Shown here: in pieces, positions 16,301 through 23,914 of the stretch
Position numbering within the stretch: position 1 is the stretch's first letter
How the letters are laid out: each line of letters starts with the position of its first letter
Assembly (NCBI RefSeq): GCF_900996225.1
Contig: NZ_CAAJGL010000145.1
Span: 124,001 to 188,000, forward strand
Direction: 5' to 3'
From: Paraburkholderia sp. BCC1884
Lineage (GTDB): Bacteria > Pseudomonadota > Gammaproteobacteria > Burkholderiales > Burkholderiaceae
DNA length: 64,000 nt
The notes under the pieces: model-generated
Database searches by the model: none
Seen by the model: only the letters and a program-made list of their open reading frames with translations
What the model was told of the DNA's origin: nothing
Position numbers and translations under genes: made by a program

Positions 16301-17503
16301 ATGACCGAAGCATTTCTGTGCGACGCGATTCGCACCCCCATCGGCCGCTATGCGGGTTCGTTGTCCTCGGTTCGCGCCGACGATCTGGGCGCGGTGCCGC
16401 TCCAGGCGCTGATGGCGCGCAACAAGGACGTCGACTGGAGCGCGATCGACGACGTGATCTACGGCTGCGCGAACCAGGCTGGCGACGACAACCGCAACGT
16501 GGCGCGTATGTCGCTGCTGCTGGCCGGCTTGCCGCAGGGCGTGCCGGGCTCGACGGTGAACCGCCTGTGCGGTTCGGGGATGGACGCCGTGGGTATCGCG
16601 GCGCGCGCCATCAAGTCGGGCGAGACTTCGCTGATGCTGGCGGGCGGCGTGGAGAGCATGAGCCGCGCGCCGTTCGTGATGGGCAAGGCCACCAGCGCGT
16701 TTTCGCGGCAGGCCGACATCTACGACACGACGATCGGCTGGCGTTTCGTCAACCCGTTGATGAAGCAGATGTACGGCGTCGATTCGATGCCGGAGACCGG
16801 CGAAAACGTCGCGACCGACTATAAGATCAGCCGTGAAGATCAGGACGCGTTCGCGCTGCGCAGTCAGCAGAAAGCGGCGCGTGCGCAACGTGACGGCACG
16901 CTGGCTCAGGAAATCGTCGGCGTGACGATTGCACAGAAGAAGGGCGATCCGATCACCGTCTTGCAAGACGAACATCCGCGTGAAACGAGCCTCGAAGCGC
17001 TGGCCAAACTGAAGGGCGTGGTGCGTGCGGACGGCACCGTGACTGCGGGCAACGCGTCCGGCGTGAACGATGGCGCAGCCGCCTTGCTGCTCGCCAACGA
17101 GGAAAGTGCGAAGCGCTTCGGCCTCACGCCGCGCGCGCGCGTGCTGGGCATGGCCACGGCCGGCGTTGCGCCGCGCGTGATGGGCATGGGCCCGGCGCCC
17201 GCCACGCAGAAACTGCTGGCGCGTCTGAACATGACCATCGACCAGTTCGACGTGATCGAACTGAACGAGGCCTTCGCCTCGCAAGGCATCGCGGTGCTGC
17301 GCACCCTCGGTCTCGGCGACGACGACCCACGCGTCAATCCGAACGGCGGCGCGATTGCGCTCGGCCATCCGCTCGGCATGAGCGGCGCGCGCCTCGTGAC
17401 CACCGCGATGTATCAACTGCAGCGCACACAAGGTCGCTTTGCGCTGTGCACGATGTGTATCGGCGTCGGCCAGGGCATCGCGATCGCCATTGAACGCGTG
17501 TAA
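16301..17503 (+). CDS. pcaF: 3-oxoadipyl-CoA thiolase
   Basis: This is a 400-aa thiolase with all catalytic residues: Cys90 in NRLCGSGMDA, His356 in GGAIALGHPLGMSGAR and Cys386 in CTMCIGVGQG. The segment YGCANQAGDDNRNVARM and the length of 400 are typical of PcaF, which cleaves 3-oxoadipyl-CoA to succinyl-CoA and acetyl-CoA at the end of the beta-ketoadipate pathway. GGAGAC precedes the ATG. It stands alone, flanked by its own promoter and terminator, with no pcaIJ or other pca genes in the window. An acetyl-CoA acetyltransferase role is the less likely alternative. Confidence 0.93.
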   Translation: MTEAFLCDAIRTPIGRYAGSLSSVRADDLGAVPLQALMARNKDVDWSAIDDVIYGCANQAGDDNRNVARMSLLLAGLPQGVPGSTVNRLCGSGMDAVGIAARAIKSGETSLMLAGGVESMSRAPFVMGKATSAFSRQADIYDTTIGWRFVNPLMKQMYGVDSMPETGENVATDYKISREDQDAFALRSQQKAARAQRDGTLAQEIVGVTIAQKKGDPITVLQDEHPRETSLEALAKLKGVVRADGTVTAGNASGVNDGAAALLLANEESAKRFGLTPRARVLGMATAGVAPRVMGMGPAPATQKLLARLNMTIDQFDVIELNEAFASQGIAVLRTLGLGDDDPRVNPNGGAIALGHPLGMSGARLVTTAMYQLQRTQGRFALCTMCIGVGQGIAIAIERV

Positions 17504-17533
17504 TGACGTAATCGCTTCCCGACTGGTTTGATG

Positions 17534-17566
17534 AACAGCCCCTTCGCTTGCGCGGAGGGGCTGTTT
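17534..17566 (+). terminator. Intrinsic terminator of pcaF
   Basis: AACAGCCCCT and AGGGGCTGTT form a perfect 10-bp stem around a 12-nt loop, 31 nt after the pcaF stop, followed by TTTCATTT. Confidence 0.85.
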
Positions 17567-17633
17567 CATTTCTCGCCGTGACTATTTGAAATAACCAGAA
17601 ACTGCCAATGCGTATGCGATTTTCTTGCGATAG

Positions 17634-17681
17634 GGCATTTAATGCCTGGCGCATATAACGCGTTGCCGTTCAATATGCGCC
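17634..17681. promoter_or_regulatory. Two inverted repeats upstream of the secreted repeat protein
   Basis: GGCATTTAATGCC (17634-17646) is a dyad with 5-bp arms. Directly after it GGCGCATAT (17648-17656) and ATATGCGCC (17673-17681) pair perfectly over 9 bp around a 16-nt spacer. They lie in a relatively AT-rich stretch of about 290 bp without a gene. They could be protein-binding sites or a leader hairpin; the sequence alone does not decide. Confidence 0.35.
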
Positions 17682-17858
17682 GATGTCGCTCTGCATTCCA
17701 AACGATCGCAGCACCTCGTCTGGCATGTACAATCGTTCGCGCCGTATCTGTTCACATTTTCATCCTGAAGAGTCAGCCATTCATGGCGTAGAAAACCGGC
17801 ATTCCGTGGTTTCAGATCGCCGGCATGCCAGATCGATCCATTTCCAAGGAGAATGCAA

Positions 17859-18443
17859 ATGAAGGCAGCGACGATTGGAGCAGCGTTGGTCATAGCGGCG
17901 TTCGCCGCGGCTCAGCCGGTGTGGGCGCAAGATACGCTGGCAAGCGCCGCGCAAGGCGTCGTCGGCGCGGTGCAGCCGGTGCACGTGAAGGCGGAGATCG
18001 TCGGTATCGATCCGGGCAGCCGCACGCTCACGCTCAAAGGGCCGGGCGGCAATGCGGTGGTCGTGCTGGTCAGCCAGCAGGTGGCCGGTTTCGATCAGCT
18101 GAAGGTGGGCGACCGGGTCGACGTGCTCTACAAGAACGCGCTGCTGGTGAAGGCCGATAGGGTCACGGGCAAAGACAAGGGCATTCGCAAGCGCGTCGAT
18201 ACGCAGGTGTATGCCCCGGCCTCGGGCGGTTTCGAATCGGCGCGTCAGATCGAGGTGCTCGCCACCGTGCAGAAGATCGATCGCAAGCATCGTCTCGTTA
18301 CCTTGCGCGGCGCGTATCAAACGCAAACGCTCGAAGTAGGTCCCGACGTCGATCTGAAAGACGTCAAGGTGGGCGACACCATTCATGCGGTGTTCGTGTC
18401 GGCGGCTGCGGTGCAGGTTACGCCGCAAGCGGCAGCGCAGTAA
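17859..18443 (+). CDS. Secreted protein with two related beta-rich repeats, function unknown
   Basis: This is a 194-aa protein. A signal peptide (MKAATIGAALVIAAFAAAQ, cleavage after VWA) sends it to the periplasm. The mature part contains two repeats of about 55 residues. The first is at about 44-102 (VKAEIVGIDPGSRTLTLKG, then LKVGDRVDVLY) and the second at about 133-187 (VLATVQKIDRKHRLVTLRG, then VKVGDTIHAVF). Each looks like a small beta-barrel of OB or CusF-like type. AAGGAG sits 7 nt before the ATG at 17859; the ATG at 17853 is too close to it. It is monocistronic with a terminator. I do not recognise a named family. Confidence 0.85.
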   Translation: MKAATIGAALVIAAFAAAQPVWAQDTLASAAQGVVGAVQPVHVKAEIVGIDPGSRTLTLKGPGGNAVVVLVSQQVAGFDQLKVGDRVDVLYKNALLVKADRVTGKDKGIRKRVDTQVYAPASGGFESARQIEVLATVQKIDRKHRLVTLRGAYQTQTLEVGPDVDLKDVKVGDTIHAVFVSAAAVQVTPQAAAQ

Positions 18444-18460
18444 CGAAGCTGCGTTGGCAC

Positions 18461-18485
18461 AGCGCGAAGGCCAGGCCTTCGCGCT
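18461..18485 (+). terminator. Intrinsic terminator after the secreted repeat protein
   Basis: AGCGCGAAGGCC and GGCCTTCGCGCT are complementary over 12 bp about a 1-nt centre, so the actual loop uses the inner bases. The stem is followed by a short TTTC. It starts 18 nt after the stop codon. Confidence 0.65.
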
Positions 18486-18507
18486 TTCACCGGATTTCGC
18501 CCAGCAG

Positions 18508-18531
18508 TAACGCACTAACGCACTAACGCAG
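18508..18531. repeat. Short tandem repeat, three 8-bp units
   Basis: TAACGCAC occurs twice in tandem and is followed by TAACGCAG. It lies between the terminator and the convergent Nudix gene, outside coding sequence. Probably a simple slippage repeat. Confidence 0.7.
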
Positions 18532-18598
18532 TCGCGCCGTACAACGACTCGGCGGCACGAAGCGTCGAATGCGAATCGACGTAGCTGCTGCGCCGTGG

Positions 18599-19030
18599 TT
18601 ACAGTGGACCGGACGCGCGAATGTGCTCGTCGGCGTCCAATGCGAAATGCGTGCGGCCCGGTCGCCGTCCTACGTTCATCGCGAGGATCTCGACAATCGC
18701 GCGGGTCGATATGCTCGTGGTCAGTTGGGCGATGTCGGTGGACTTCACCCAGCAGCAGCGCGTGATCTCGTTGCCGGGTATCGGCGCTTGCCCGTCGGCG
18801 AACTGCACGGCGAAAACGTGATGGCAGGTGCGTACACCCGTGAAGTCGAACAGGTAACCCGTGCGCAGGGCGCGCAGTCCGGTTTCCTCGGCCAGTTCGC
18901 GCAATGCGGCGTCTTGCCAGTCTTCACCGGGCAGCGGTTTGCCGCCGGGCAACGACCATCGCGAGTGCTCCTTTGCTACCAGCAGAATGCGCGTGCCGCG
19001 TTGACATACAACGGTCGCTCGCTGCTTCAT
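18599..19030 (-). CDS. Nudix hydrolase
   Basis: This is a 143-aa Nudix-fold protein. The box is complete and canonical at residues 30-52: Gly30, Glu36 and then RELAEETGL, matching G-x5-E-x7-REU-x-EE-x-GU. It binds Mg2+ and hydrolyses a nucleoside diphosphate linked to another group; the substrate is not predictable. The N-terminal strand RATVVCQRGTRILLVAKEH is typical of MutT-like housecleaning members. GGAAGAGA lies before the ATG. No operon partner is evident. Confidence 0.9.
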   Translation of the reverse strand: MKQRATVVCQRGTRILLVAKEHSRWSLPGGKPLPGEDWQDAALRELAEETGLRALRTGYLFDFTGVRTCHHVFAVQFADGQAPIPGNEITRCCWVKSTDIAQLTTSISTRAIVEILAMNVGRRPGRTHFALDADEHIRASGPL

Positions 19031-19231
19031 GTTGTCTCTTCCAGTCTGTCGGGGCGTCTTCTGATGGACGCCGGGTGACCGCGTGTGCGGTGCGTGCGTC
19101 GATAGTGGTTTGGAAATATGTCATTTGTGTGGCGCAGCGGGCACGCGGTGGCCGCCTGAAGCGATACGTCAGGCGAGCGCGGGGCGCGCAGGCGGCGGAT
19201 TCGCGTCGCGCGTCGATGGGCGAGCCGGGCG

Positions 19232-20266
19232 TTACTCGCCGGCGATGGCCTTGCCCGAGGCGTCTTTGATCTGCGTGTGCAACTGCGTGCGGACTCGCGC
19301 GATTACGCTGGGCGGCAGGGGGATGTAGTCGAGTTCTTCCGCCGCTTTGTCGCCATTGTTCAACGCCCAGTCGAAGAACTTCAGGGTGGCGCCGGCGCGC
19401 TCCGGTTTATCCGACGCGGCGTGCATCAGCACGAAGGTCGCACCGACCACGGGCCACGCATGCGCACCGGGTTCGTTGGTCAGGATGGGCACGAGAGAGC
19501 GCGACCAGTCCGCGCTTGCGGCAGCCGCCTTGAACGTCTCGGGACCAGGCAGCACCGTGGCGCCGGCCGCGTTTTTCAGCGCGACGTACGACATGTGATT
19601 CTGTTTCGTAAAGTCCCATGCCACGTAACCGATGGCACCGGGCAGAATCCGCACGAAAGTCGCGACGCCTTCATTGCCCTTGCCGCCGATGCCGCGCGGC
19701 CAGCGCACGCTGGTCCCTTCGCCGACCTTGCTTTTCCATTCCGGATTGACCTGGGAGAGGTAGTGCGTCCAGATCAGCGTCGTACCCGAGCCGTCCAGAC
19801 GCCGGACCACGGCGATTGGCGTATCGGGCAGTTTGATGCCGGGGTTGAGCGCCGCAATGGCCGGGGCGTCCCAGTAAATGATCTTGCCGAGGAAGATGTC
19901 GCCTAGCACTTCGCCGGAGAGCGTGATCGAGCCGGTCGGGACGCCCGGAAGATTGACTGCGGCCACGACGCCGCCGATCACGGTCGGGAATTGCAGCAAG
20001 CCGTTTTTCGCGAGATCGGCGTCGCTCAGTGGCGCATCCGAACCGGCGAAATCCACCTCGCTTGCGACGATCTCCTTGATGCCTTCCGTCGAACCGACTG
20101 CGCGATAGTTCACCTTGCCGCCGCTCGTGCGCTGATAGGCGTCGGCCCATCGGCCGTAGATGGGGGCAGCGAACGTGCTGCCGGCGCCGGTGATGTCGGC
20201 GCTGCGGGCGGGGATGGCGCAGAGCGCGCCGGCCAGGCCCACGGTCAGTGTCAATACGTGTCTCAC
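19232..20266 (-). CDS. Phosphate ABC transporter substrate-binding protein, PstS family, solitary
   Basis: This is a 344-aa periplasmic protein with a signal peptide (LTLTVGLAGALCAIPARS, then mature ADITGAGSTFAAPIY). Phosphate-site residues of PstS are visible: GAGSTF, DFAGSDAPLS, RRLDGSGTT and GKGNEGV. The start is GTG at 20266 with TGAGG upstream. No pstC, pstA, pstB or phoU follows on either side, and I see no clear Pho box. It may serve a pst system elsewhere, or be a paralogue used in phosphate sensing or under phosphate limitation. Confidence 0.92.
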   Translation of the reverse strand: MRHVLTLTVGLAGALCAIPARSADITGAGSTFAAPIYGRWADAYQRTSGGKVNYRAVGSTEGIKEIVASEVDFAGSDAPLSDADLAKNGLLQFPTVIGGVVAAVNLPGVPTGSITLSGEVLGDIFLGKIIYWDAPAIAALNPGIKLPDTPIAVVRRLDGSGTTLIWTHYLSQVNPEWKSKVGEGTSVRWPRGIGGKGNEGVATFVRILPGAIGYVAWDFTKQNHMSYVALKNAAGATVLPGPETFKAAAASADWSRSLVPILTNEPGAHAWPVVGATFVLMHAASDKPERAGATLKFFDWALNNGDKAAEELDYIPLPPSVIARVRTQLHTQIKDASGKAIAGE

Positions 20267-20331
20267 GAAAACCTCACCCGGATTGTTGTTGAAGCGCGAA
20301 TAAGTGAAGCCCGACGCGTAACACGGCGTGG

Positions 20332-20345
20332 AAATACTAGTATTT
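20332..20345. promoter_or_regulatory. Perfect 14-bp palindrome upstream of the pstS-like gene
   Basis: AAATACTAGTATTT is perfectly self-complementary and lies 66-79 bp upstream of the GTG start, in the position of an operator. The region 20267-20514 holds no gene. No adjacent regulator is a clear partner. Confidence 0.35.
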
Positions 20346-20514
20346 GGCGAGTGTTTCTGGAGGTTGTCCGCCGCTCTCTCGTGCTCGATCAGCGTGCGAA
20401 GCGTGGCGCGCTGCGGCCGGATAGTCAGCCGTTAAGGTAGTCTCTTAAGCGCGAACTTGCTATGGATAATTCCACGCTCATGGCGAGCGTTTCAGCGTCA
20501 TGGCTTGGCTGAGA

Positions 20515-20994
20515 TCAGGATGGCAGGCGAGTCAGATCGCGTTCCATGAATATCGCCCCGGGGATCGGATTGAAGATGTACGCTGCGATCGGCTCGAAAT
20601 CGAGCGATGCATACAGTCCGAGTGCCGGTTGCATGCCCGGCAGCGTGTCGAGACGAATACGCGTGTAGCCCGCTTCTATGGCGATTTTGCAAATACGCAC
20701 GGCGAGTTGCCGGCCGGCCTGCTGATTGCGTCCCGACGGACGGACATAAAGCCGCTTCATCTCGCAGACCGTGTCTTCGAGTGGCCGCATCGCGACACAG
20801 CCGATGATCTGCGCATCGATTTCCGCGAGCAGAACGCAGCCATGTGGCGCCGCGAATTTGCCTGGCAGATCCGCGAGTTCGGCTTCGAAATCCTGGAAGC
20901 TCAAGTCGATGCCGAGGCTCTCCCCATACTCGCGAAAGATGTCCCGCACGATCTCGAGTTGGTGTGGGAATCGGGCAGGGTAGATCTGCAGCAT
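20515..20994 (-). CDS. GNAT-family N-acetyltransferase
   Basis: This is a 159-aa GNAT protein. The acetyl-CoA loop region reads CEMKRLYVRPSGRNQQAGRQL at about residues 77-97, a variant of the R/Q-x-x-G-x-G/A motif. The C-terminal part ends with YIFNPIPGAIFMERDL, as in small-molecule or amino acid acetyltransferases. Its ATG comes directly after the stop codon of the histidine kinase with no gap, so the two are co-transcribed. The acceptor substrate is unknown. Confidence 0.88.
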   Translation of the reverse strand: MLQIYPARFPHQLEIVRDIFREYGESLGIDLSFQDFEAELADLPGKFAAPHGCVLLAEIDAQIIGCVAMRPLEDTVCEMKRLYVRPSGRNQQAGRQLAVRICKIAIEAGYTRIRLDTLPGMQPALGLYASLDFEPIAAYIFNPIPGAIFMERDLTRLPS

Positions 20995-22212
20995 CTATTG
21001 CGGCTCCGTCAGCACGAGAGGAAAGCGGATTTCGAAGGTCGTGCCCACGCCCTCGCGCGACCTGAAATCGATGTGCCCGTTCAGCACGCGGCACAGTTCC
21101 TTGACGATCGCGAGACCCAGACCCGTACCCGCGACATCTTCGCCCGCAGCACGCTCGAATTCGTCGAACACGCGTTCCGCGTCGGCGGGTGCGATGCCCA
21201 CGCCGGTATCCGAGACGCGCATCGACCAGTGATCCGTGCCGGCCATCGCGAAGTCGAATTCGATTTCGCCCGACTTCGTGTACTTGGTCGCATTGGATAA
21301 CAGATTGACCGCAATCTGCTTCAGCTTGAGTCGATTGGACGTGACACTCTTCAGCGCGAGATCGCACGAGGTGCGCAAGCGCAGCCCCTTGGACTCGATC
21401 GAAGGCTGCCACGAGGTGACGAGTTCATCGTACAGGCTGTGCAGTGGCACCTGTTCGAGTGCGAGCGGTGTCGAGTCGCCGAGTACGACTGAGTATTCGA
21501 TCATCTGATCGACCAGCTGCTTCATGTCGCCGGCTTGCCGGTTCGCCAGCGTCAACGCCATATCGGCCTTGGCGGGCGCACGGCTGATCAACTGCAATGC
21601 GATGGAAAATGCATTCAGAAAATTGCGCAGATCATGCACGACACTGCGCGTGATCTGCATGCGCGATTCGTGCAGATCGCCGACCAGGCGCTGCTTCAAC
21701 GTCAGTTCGTGATTGGCGCGCTCGAGGCGGCCGGTGTATTCGTCGATCTTGCGGTCGCGTTCGCTGACCACCTCCTTGATCGACGTGTGCGCGACCATGC
21801 TGAACGTCTCGGCGATCAGGCGCCGCGCCCGGCTTTCGTGACGGCGTGTGAACGCGGGCTCGCGTGCGGCGAATTCTTCGAGCGCGTCGGCGAGCACCAG
21901 TTCAAAGAGGTCGAGCTCGCGCACGAGTTCTTCGATCCGGTAGCCCTGGCGCCAGCGGACCATGCCATGTTTTCTGGCATCGCGTTCGATGGCGGGTTCG
22001 ACGCGCTCCAGATCTTCAAGCGCAATCGCTACGCATAAGCCTTCGAGAATTTCCGGCAGATGGTCGGCAAGCTGCTGATAAGTGAGCTTGTCGGCTTCGA
22101 CGAGATTGTCATCGGCGAAGACAGCGGCCATCCATTGTTCGGTAAAGCGGGTTCGCTCCGCACGGACGAAATCGGCGAACTGGTGCAGCGGGCTAACGCG
22201 TGTATCGGTCAT
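20995..22212 (-). CDS. Soluble histidine kinase with RsbRD-type N-terminal sensor domain
   Basis: This is a 405-aa protein with no membrane segment. Residues 8-150 form an all-helical RsbRD_N-like domain (LTYQQLADHLPEILEGLCVA), the type found in stress-signalling proteins. A short coiled coil at 150-180 follows, then a HisKA-like helix with the phospho-acceptor candidate His193 in SVVHDLRNFL. The ATPase domain has the N box NLLSNATKY (303-311), DTGVGIAP (335-342) and GTGLGLAIV (362-370). I placed the start at 22212 because upstream codons show no homology. It is divergent from a single-domain response regulator, its probable partner, and abuts a GNAT gene. Confidence 0.9.
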   Translation of the reverse strand: MTDTRVSPLHQFADFVRAERTRFTEQWMAAVFADDNLVEADKLTYQQLADHLPEILEGLCVAIALEDLERVEPAIERDARKHGMVRWRQGYRIEELVRELDLFELVLADALEEFAAREPAFTRRHESRARRLIAETFSMVAHTSIKEVVSERDRKIDEYTGRLERANHELTLKQRLVGDLHESRMQITRSVVHDLRNFLNAFSIALQLISRAPAKADMALTLANRQAGDMKQLVDQMIEYSVVLGDSTPLALEQVPLHSLYDELVTSWQPSIESKGLRLRTSCDLALKSVTSNRLKLKQIAVNLLSNATKYTKSGEIEFDFAMAGTDHWSMRVSDTGVGIAPADAERVFDEFERAAGEDVAGTGLGLAIVKELCRVLNGHIDFRSREGVGTTFEIRFPLVLTEPQ

Positions 22213-22478
22213 GATGGTGCATTGGGATGAAGTTTCTACAACATTCGCGGGCGAGAACCACGCCAGACGCGGCGGACCGGAGGGTGGCGCCTGCGCCCGG
22301 AGGAGAAAACACACTTTCGGTGGGAATGAATTTAAAGCCTGATCCGCGCGCCTTGGGCGTCGATCGGGTAATGACGCAGGACGGCGGTGCGCCTCATTAT
22401 CGCCGCAATCCGCCACGGTGGAACACCTCTTGCGACGGGATGGGCAGATCACAAAAGACGTTTAACCCGGCGGCCCTG

Positions 22479-22844
22479 ATGCACTCAATCTTGCTAGTGG
22501 ACGACGAACCGGAAATTCTGGCAGCGTGGCGCCTGATACTCGAGAACGAAGGTTATGAAGTGGGTTGCGCAAGCAACGGCATGGAAGCGGTCGCCTGCGC
22601 TGTCGCTGTCGTTCCCGACCTCGTCATTACCGACTGGATGATGCCCCTGATGGATGGCGCGGAACTATGCCGCCGGCTCAAAACCATGCCGCAATTCGCG
22701 CATGTGCCGATTCTCGTGCACACCGCCGTGCCGCCCTCCGAGAGCGGCGGAAAGAACTGGGACGTATGCCTGCGCAAGCCCGTCGGCGCGGATCTGTTTC
22801 TCACGACGGTCGCCCAATTATGCGAATTGGGGCATTCGCACTGA
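22479..22844 (+). CDS. Single-domain response regulator (receiver only)
   Basis: This is a 121-aa CheY-like protein with no output domain. The acidic pair Asp8-Asp9, the phosphorylation site Asp52 in LVITDWMMPLMDG, Thr82 and Lys100 in LRKP are all present. It is divergent from the RsbRD-type kinase gene, with 266 bp between the starts. It probably accepts phosphate from that kinase and acts by protein contact. The start is uncertain: an in-frame ATG at 22440 would add 13 residues (MGRSQKTF), but the domain begins at MHSILLVDDE. Confidence 0.88.
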   Translation: MHSILLVDDEPEILAAWRLILENEGYEVGCASNGMEAVACAVAVVPDLVITDWMMPLMDGAELCRRLKTMPQFAHVPILVHTAVPPSESGGKNWDVCLRKPVGADLFLTTVAQLCELGHSH

Positions 22845-22901
22845 GTCTGCACTTTTCCCGAATGGAATAGGGGCGCGTACAGCCGATCGGCTTGGAGCGC
22901 G

Positions 22902-23810
22902 TCAATCGACGGGCGAGGCATTGATCGCCTTGAGAAAGTCGATGAACGCCCGCAAAGGCGCCGGTACATGGCGATGCCCGGGGTAGTACAGGAACGGTCC
23001 GGAAAATCGCTGCCACCAAGGCTCGAGAATCGGCTCCAGCGCGCCACTTGCCAGATGCGGGCGCAGCATCTCCTCGAACAGATGAATCACGCCGACCCCC
23101 GACACCGCCGCACCGACCGCGAGATCGATCGCCGCGCCGGGGCGCACGAGCAGCGGGCCGGTCGGATTGAGTTGCAGCACTTCACCCTCGCGCGCGAAAT
23201 ACCAGATGGGCATGGCGCCGCCGGCGAACTGGCCGCGCAGGCAGGCATGCGAAAGCAGCTCACGCGGATGCTGCGGGCGTCCGTGCAGGTCCAGATAATC
23301 CGGCGCCGCAGCCGTCGCGAAGCGCTGCCAGCGCGGCCCGATGGGCACGGCGATCATGTCCTGCTCGAGCCGTTCGTCATAGCGGATGCCCGCGTCGCAG
23401 CCGATCGACAGCACATCGACGAAGCCGTCTTCCACCACGATCTCGATCCGAATGTCGGGATACGCCTTCAGGAACGGTGCGATGATGCCCGGCATGACGA
23501 TGCGCGCGGCGCTCGATGGCACGTTCAGTTTTAGCGTGCCGGTCGGTTTGTCGCGAAAGCCGTTGAGCACGTCCAGCGCCGCTTCCATCTCGCCGAAAAG
23601 CGGCGTGAGTTTTTCGATCAGACGCTGTCCGGCTTCGGTGGGCGCCACGCTGCGCGTGGTGCGGTTCAGCAGCCGCAAACCGAGTTTTGCTTCCAGCCGG
23701 CGCACGGCGATGCTCAGGCTCGAGGCGGACACACCGCCGCTGCGCGCCGCATCGCGAAAGCCGCCGGCCCGAGCGACGGAGACGAAAGCAGCAAGATCGT
23801 TCAGTTCCAT
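22902..23810 (-). CDS. LysR-family regulator, divergent from aldo/keto reductase
   Basis: This is a 302-aa LysR protein. The HTH domain is at residues 1-60 (MELNDLAAFVSVARAGGFRD, then RLLNRTTRSVAPTEAG). The effector domain has the DIRIEIVVEDGFVDVLSIGC pattern common in the large Burkholderiales subgroup that pairs with oxidoreductases. Its start lies a few bases from a TTGTT-N10-AACAA dyad, and the divergent gene is an aldo/keto reductase. It probably controls that enzyme; the inducer is unknown. Confidence 0.92.
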   Translation of the reverse strand: MELNDLAAFVSVARAGGFRDAARSGGVSASSLSIAVRRLEAKLGLRLLNRTTRSVAPTEAGQRLIEKLTPLFGEMEAALDVLNGFRDKPTGTLKLNVPSSAARIVMPGIIAPFLKAYPDIRIEIVVEDGFVDVLSIGCDAGIRYDERLEQDMIAVPIGPRWQRFATAAAPDYLDLHGRPQHPRELLSHACLRGQFAGGAMPIWYFAREGEVLQLNPTGPLLVRPGAAIDLAVGAAVSGVGVIHLFEEMLRPHLASGALEPILEPWWQRFSGPFLYYPGHRHVPAPLRAFIDFLKAINASPVD

Positions 23811-23815
23811 ATCGA

Positions 23816-23835
23816 TTGTTCAAATTGTTAAACAA
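23816..23835. promoter_or_regulatory. Candidate LysR operator (TTGTT-N10-AACAA)
   Basis: The dyad with 5-bp perfect arms lies 6 bp upstream of the lysR start codon, in the divergent promoter shared with the aldo/keto reductase gene at 23915. The AT-rich composition fits a LysR box. Confidence 0.4.
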
Positions 23836-23914
23836 CCCGTACACGTTAGACGTCTTTATTTAACAGCGCAACCGCGTCCATACTGACGCTCATCTACTCA
23901 TCAAGGAGCGCACG

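Noticed and set aside
17639..17893. A minus-strand frame of 84 codons in the gap before the secreted repeat protein
   Set aside because: It covers the start of the real gene and the inverted repeats, is unusually Cys-rich and has no plausible ribosome site.
18508..18531. Three 8-bp tandem units considered as a regulatory iteron
   Set aside because: They lie between convergent genes behind a terminator, which is not a place for a promoter element, and three short units are within chance for slippage.
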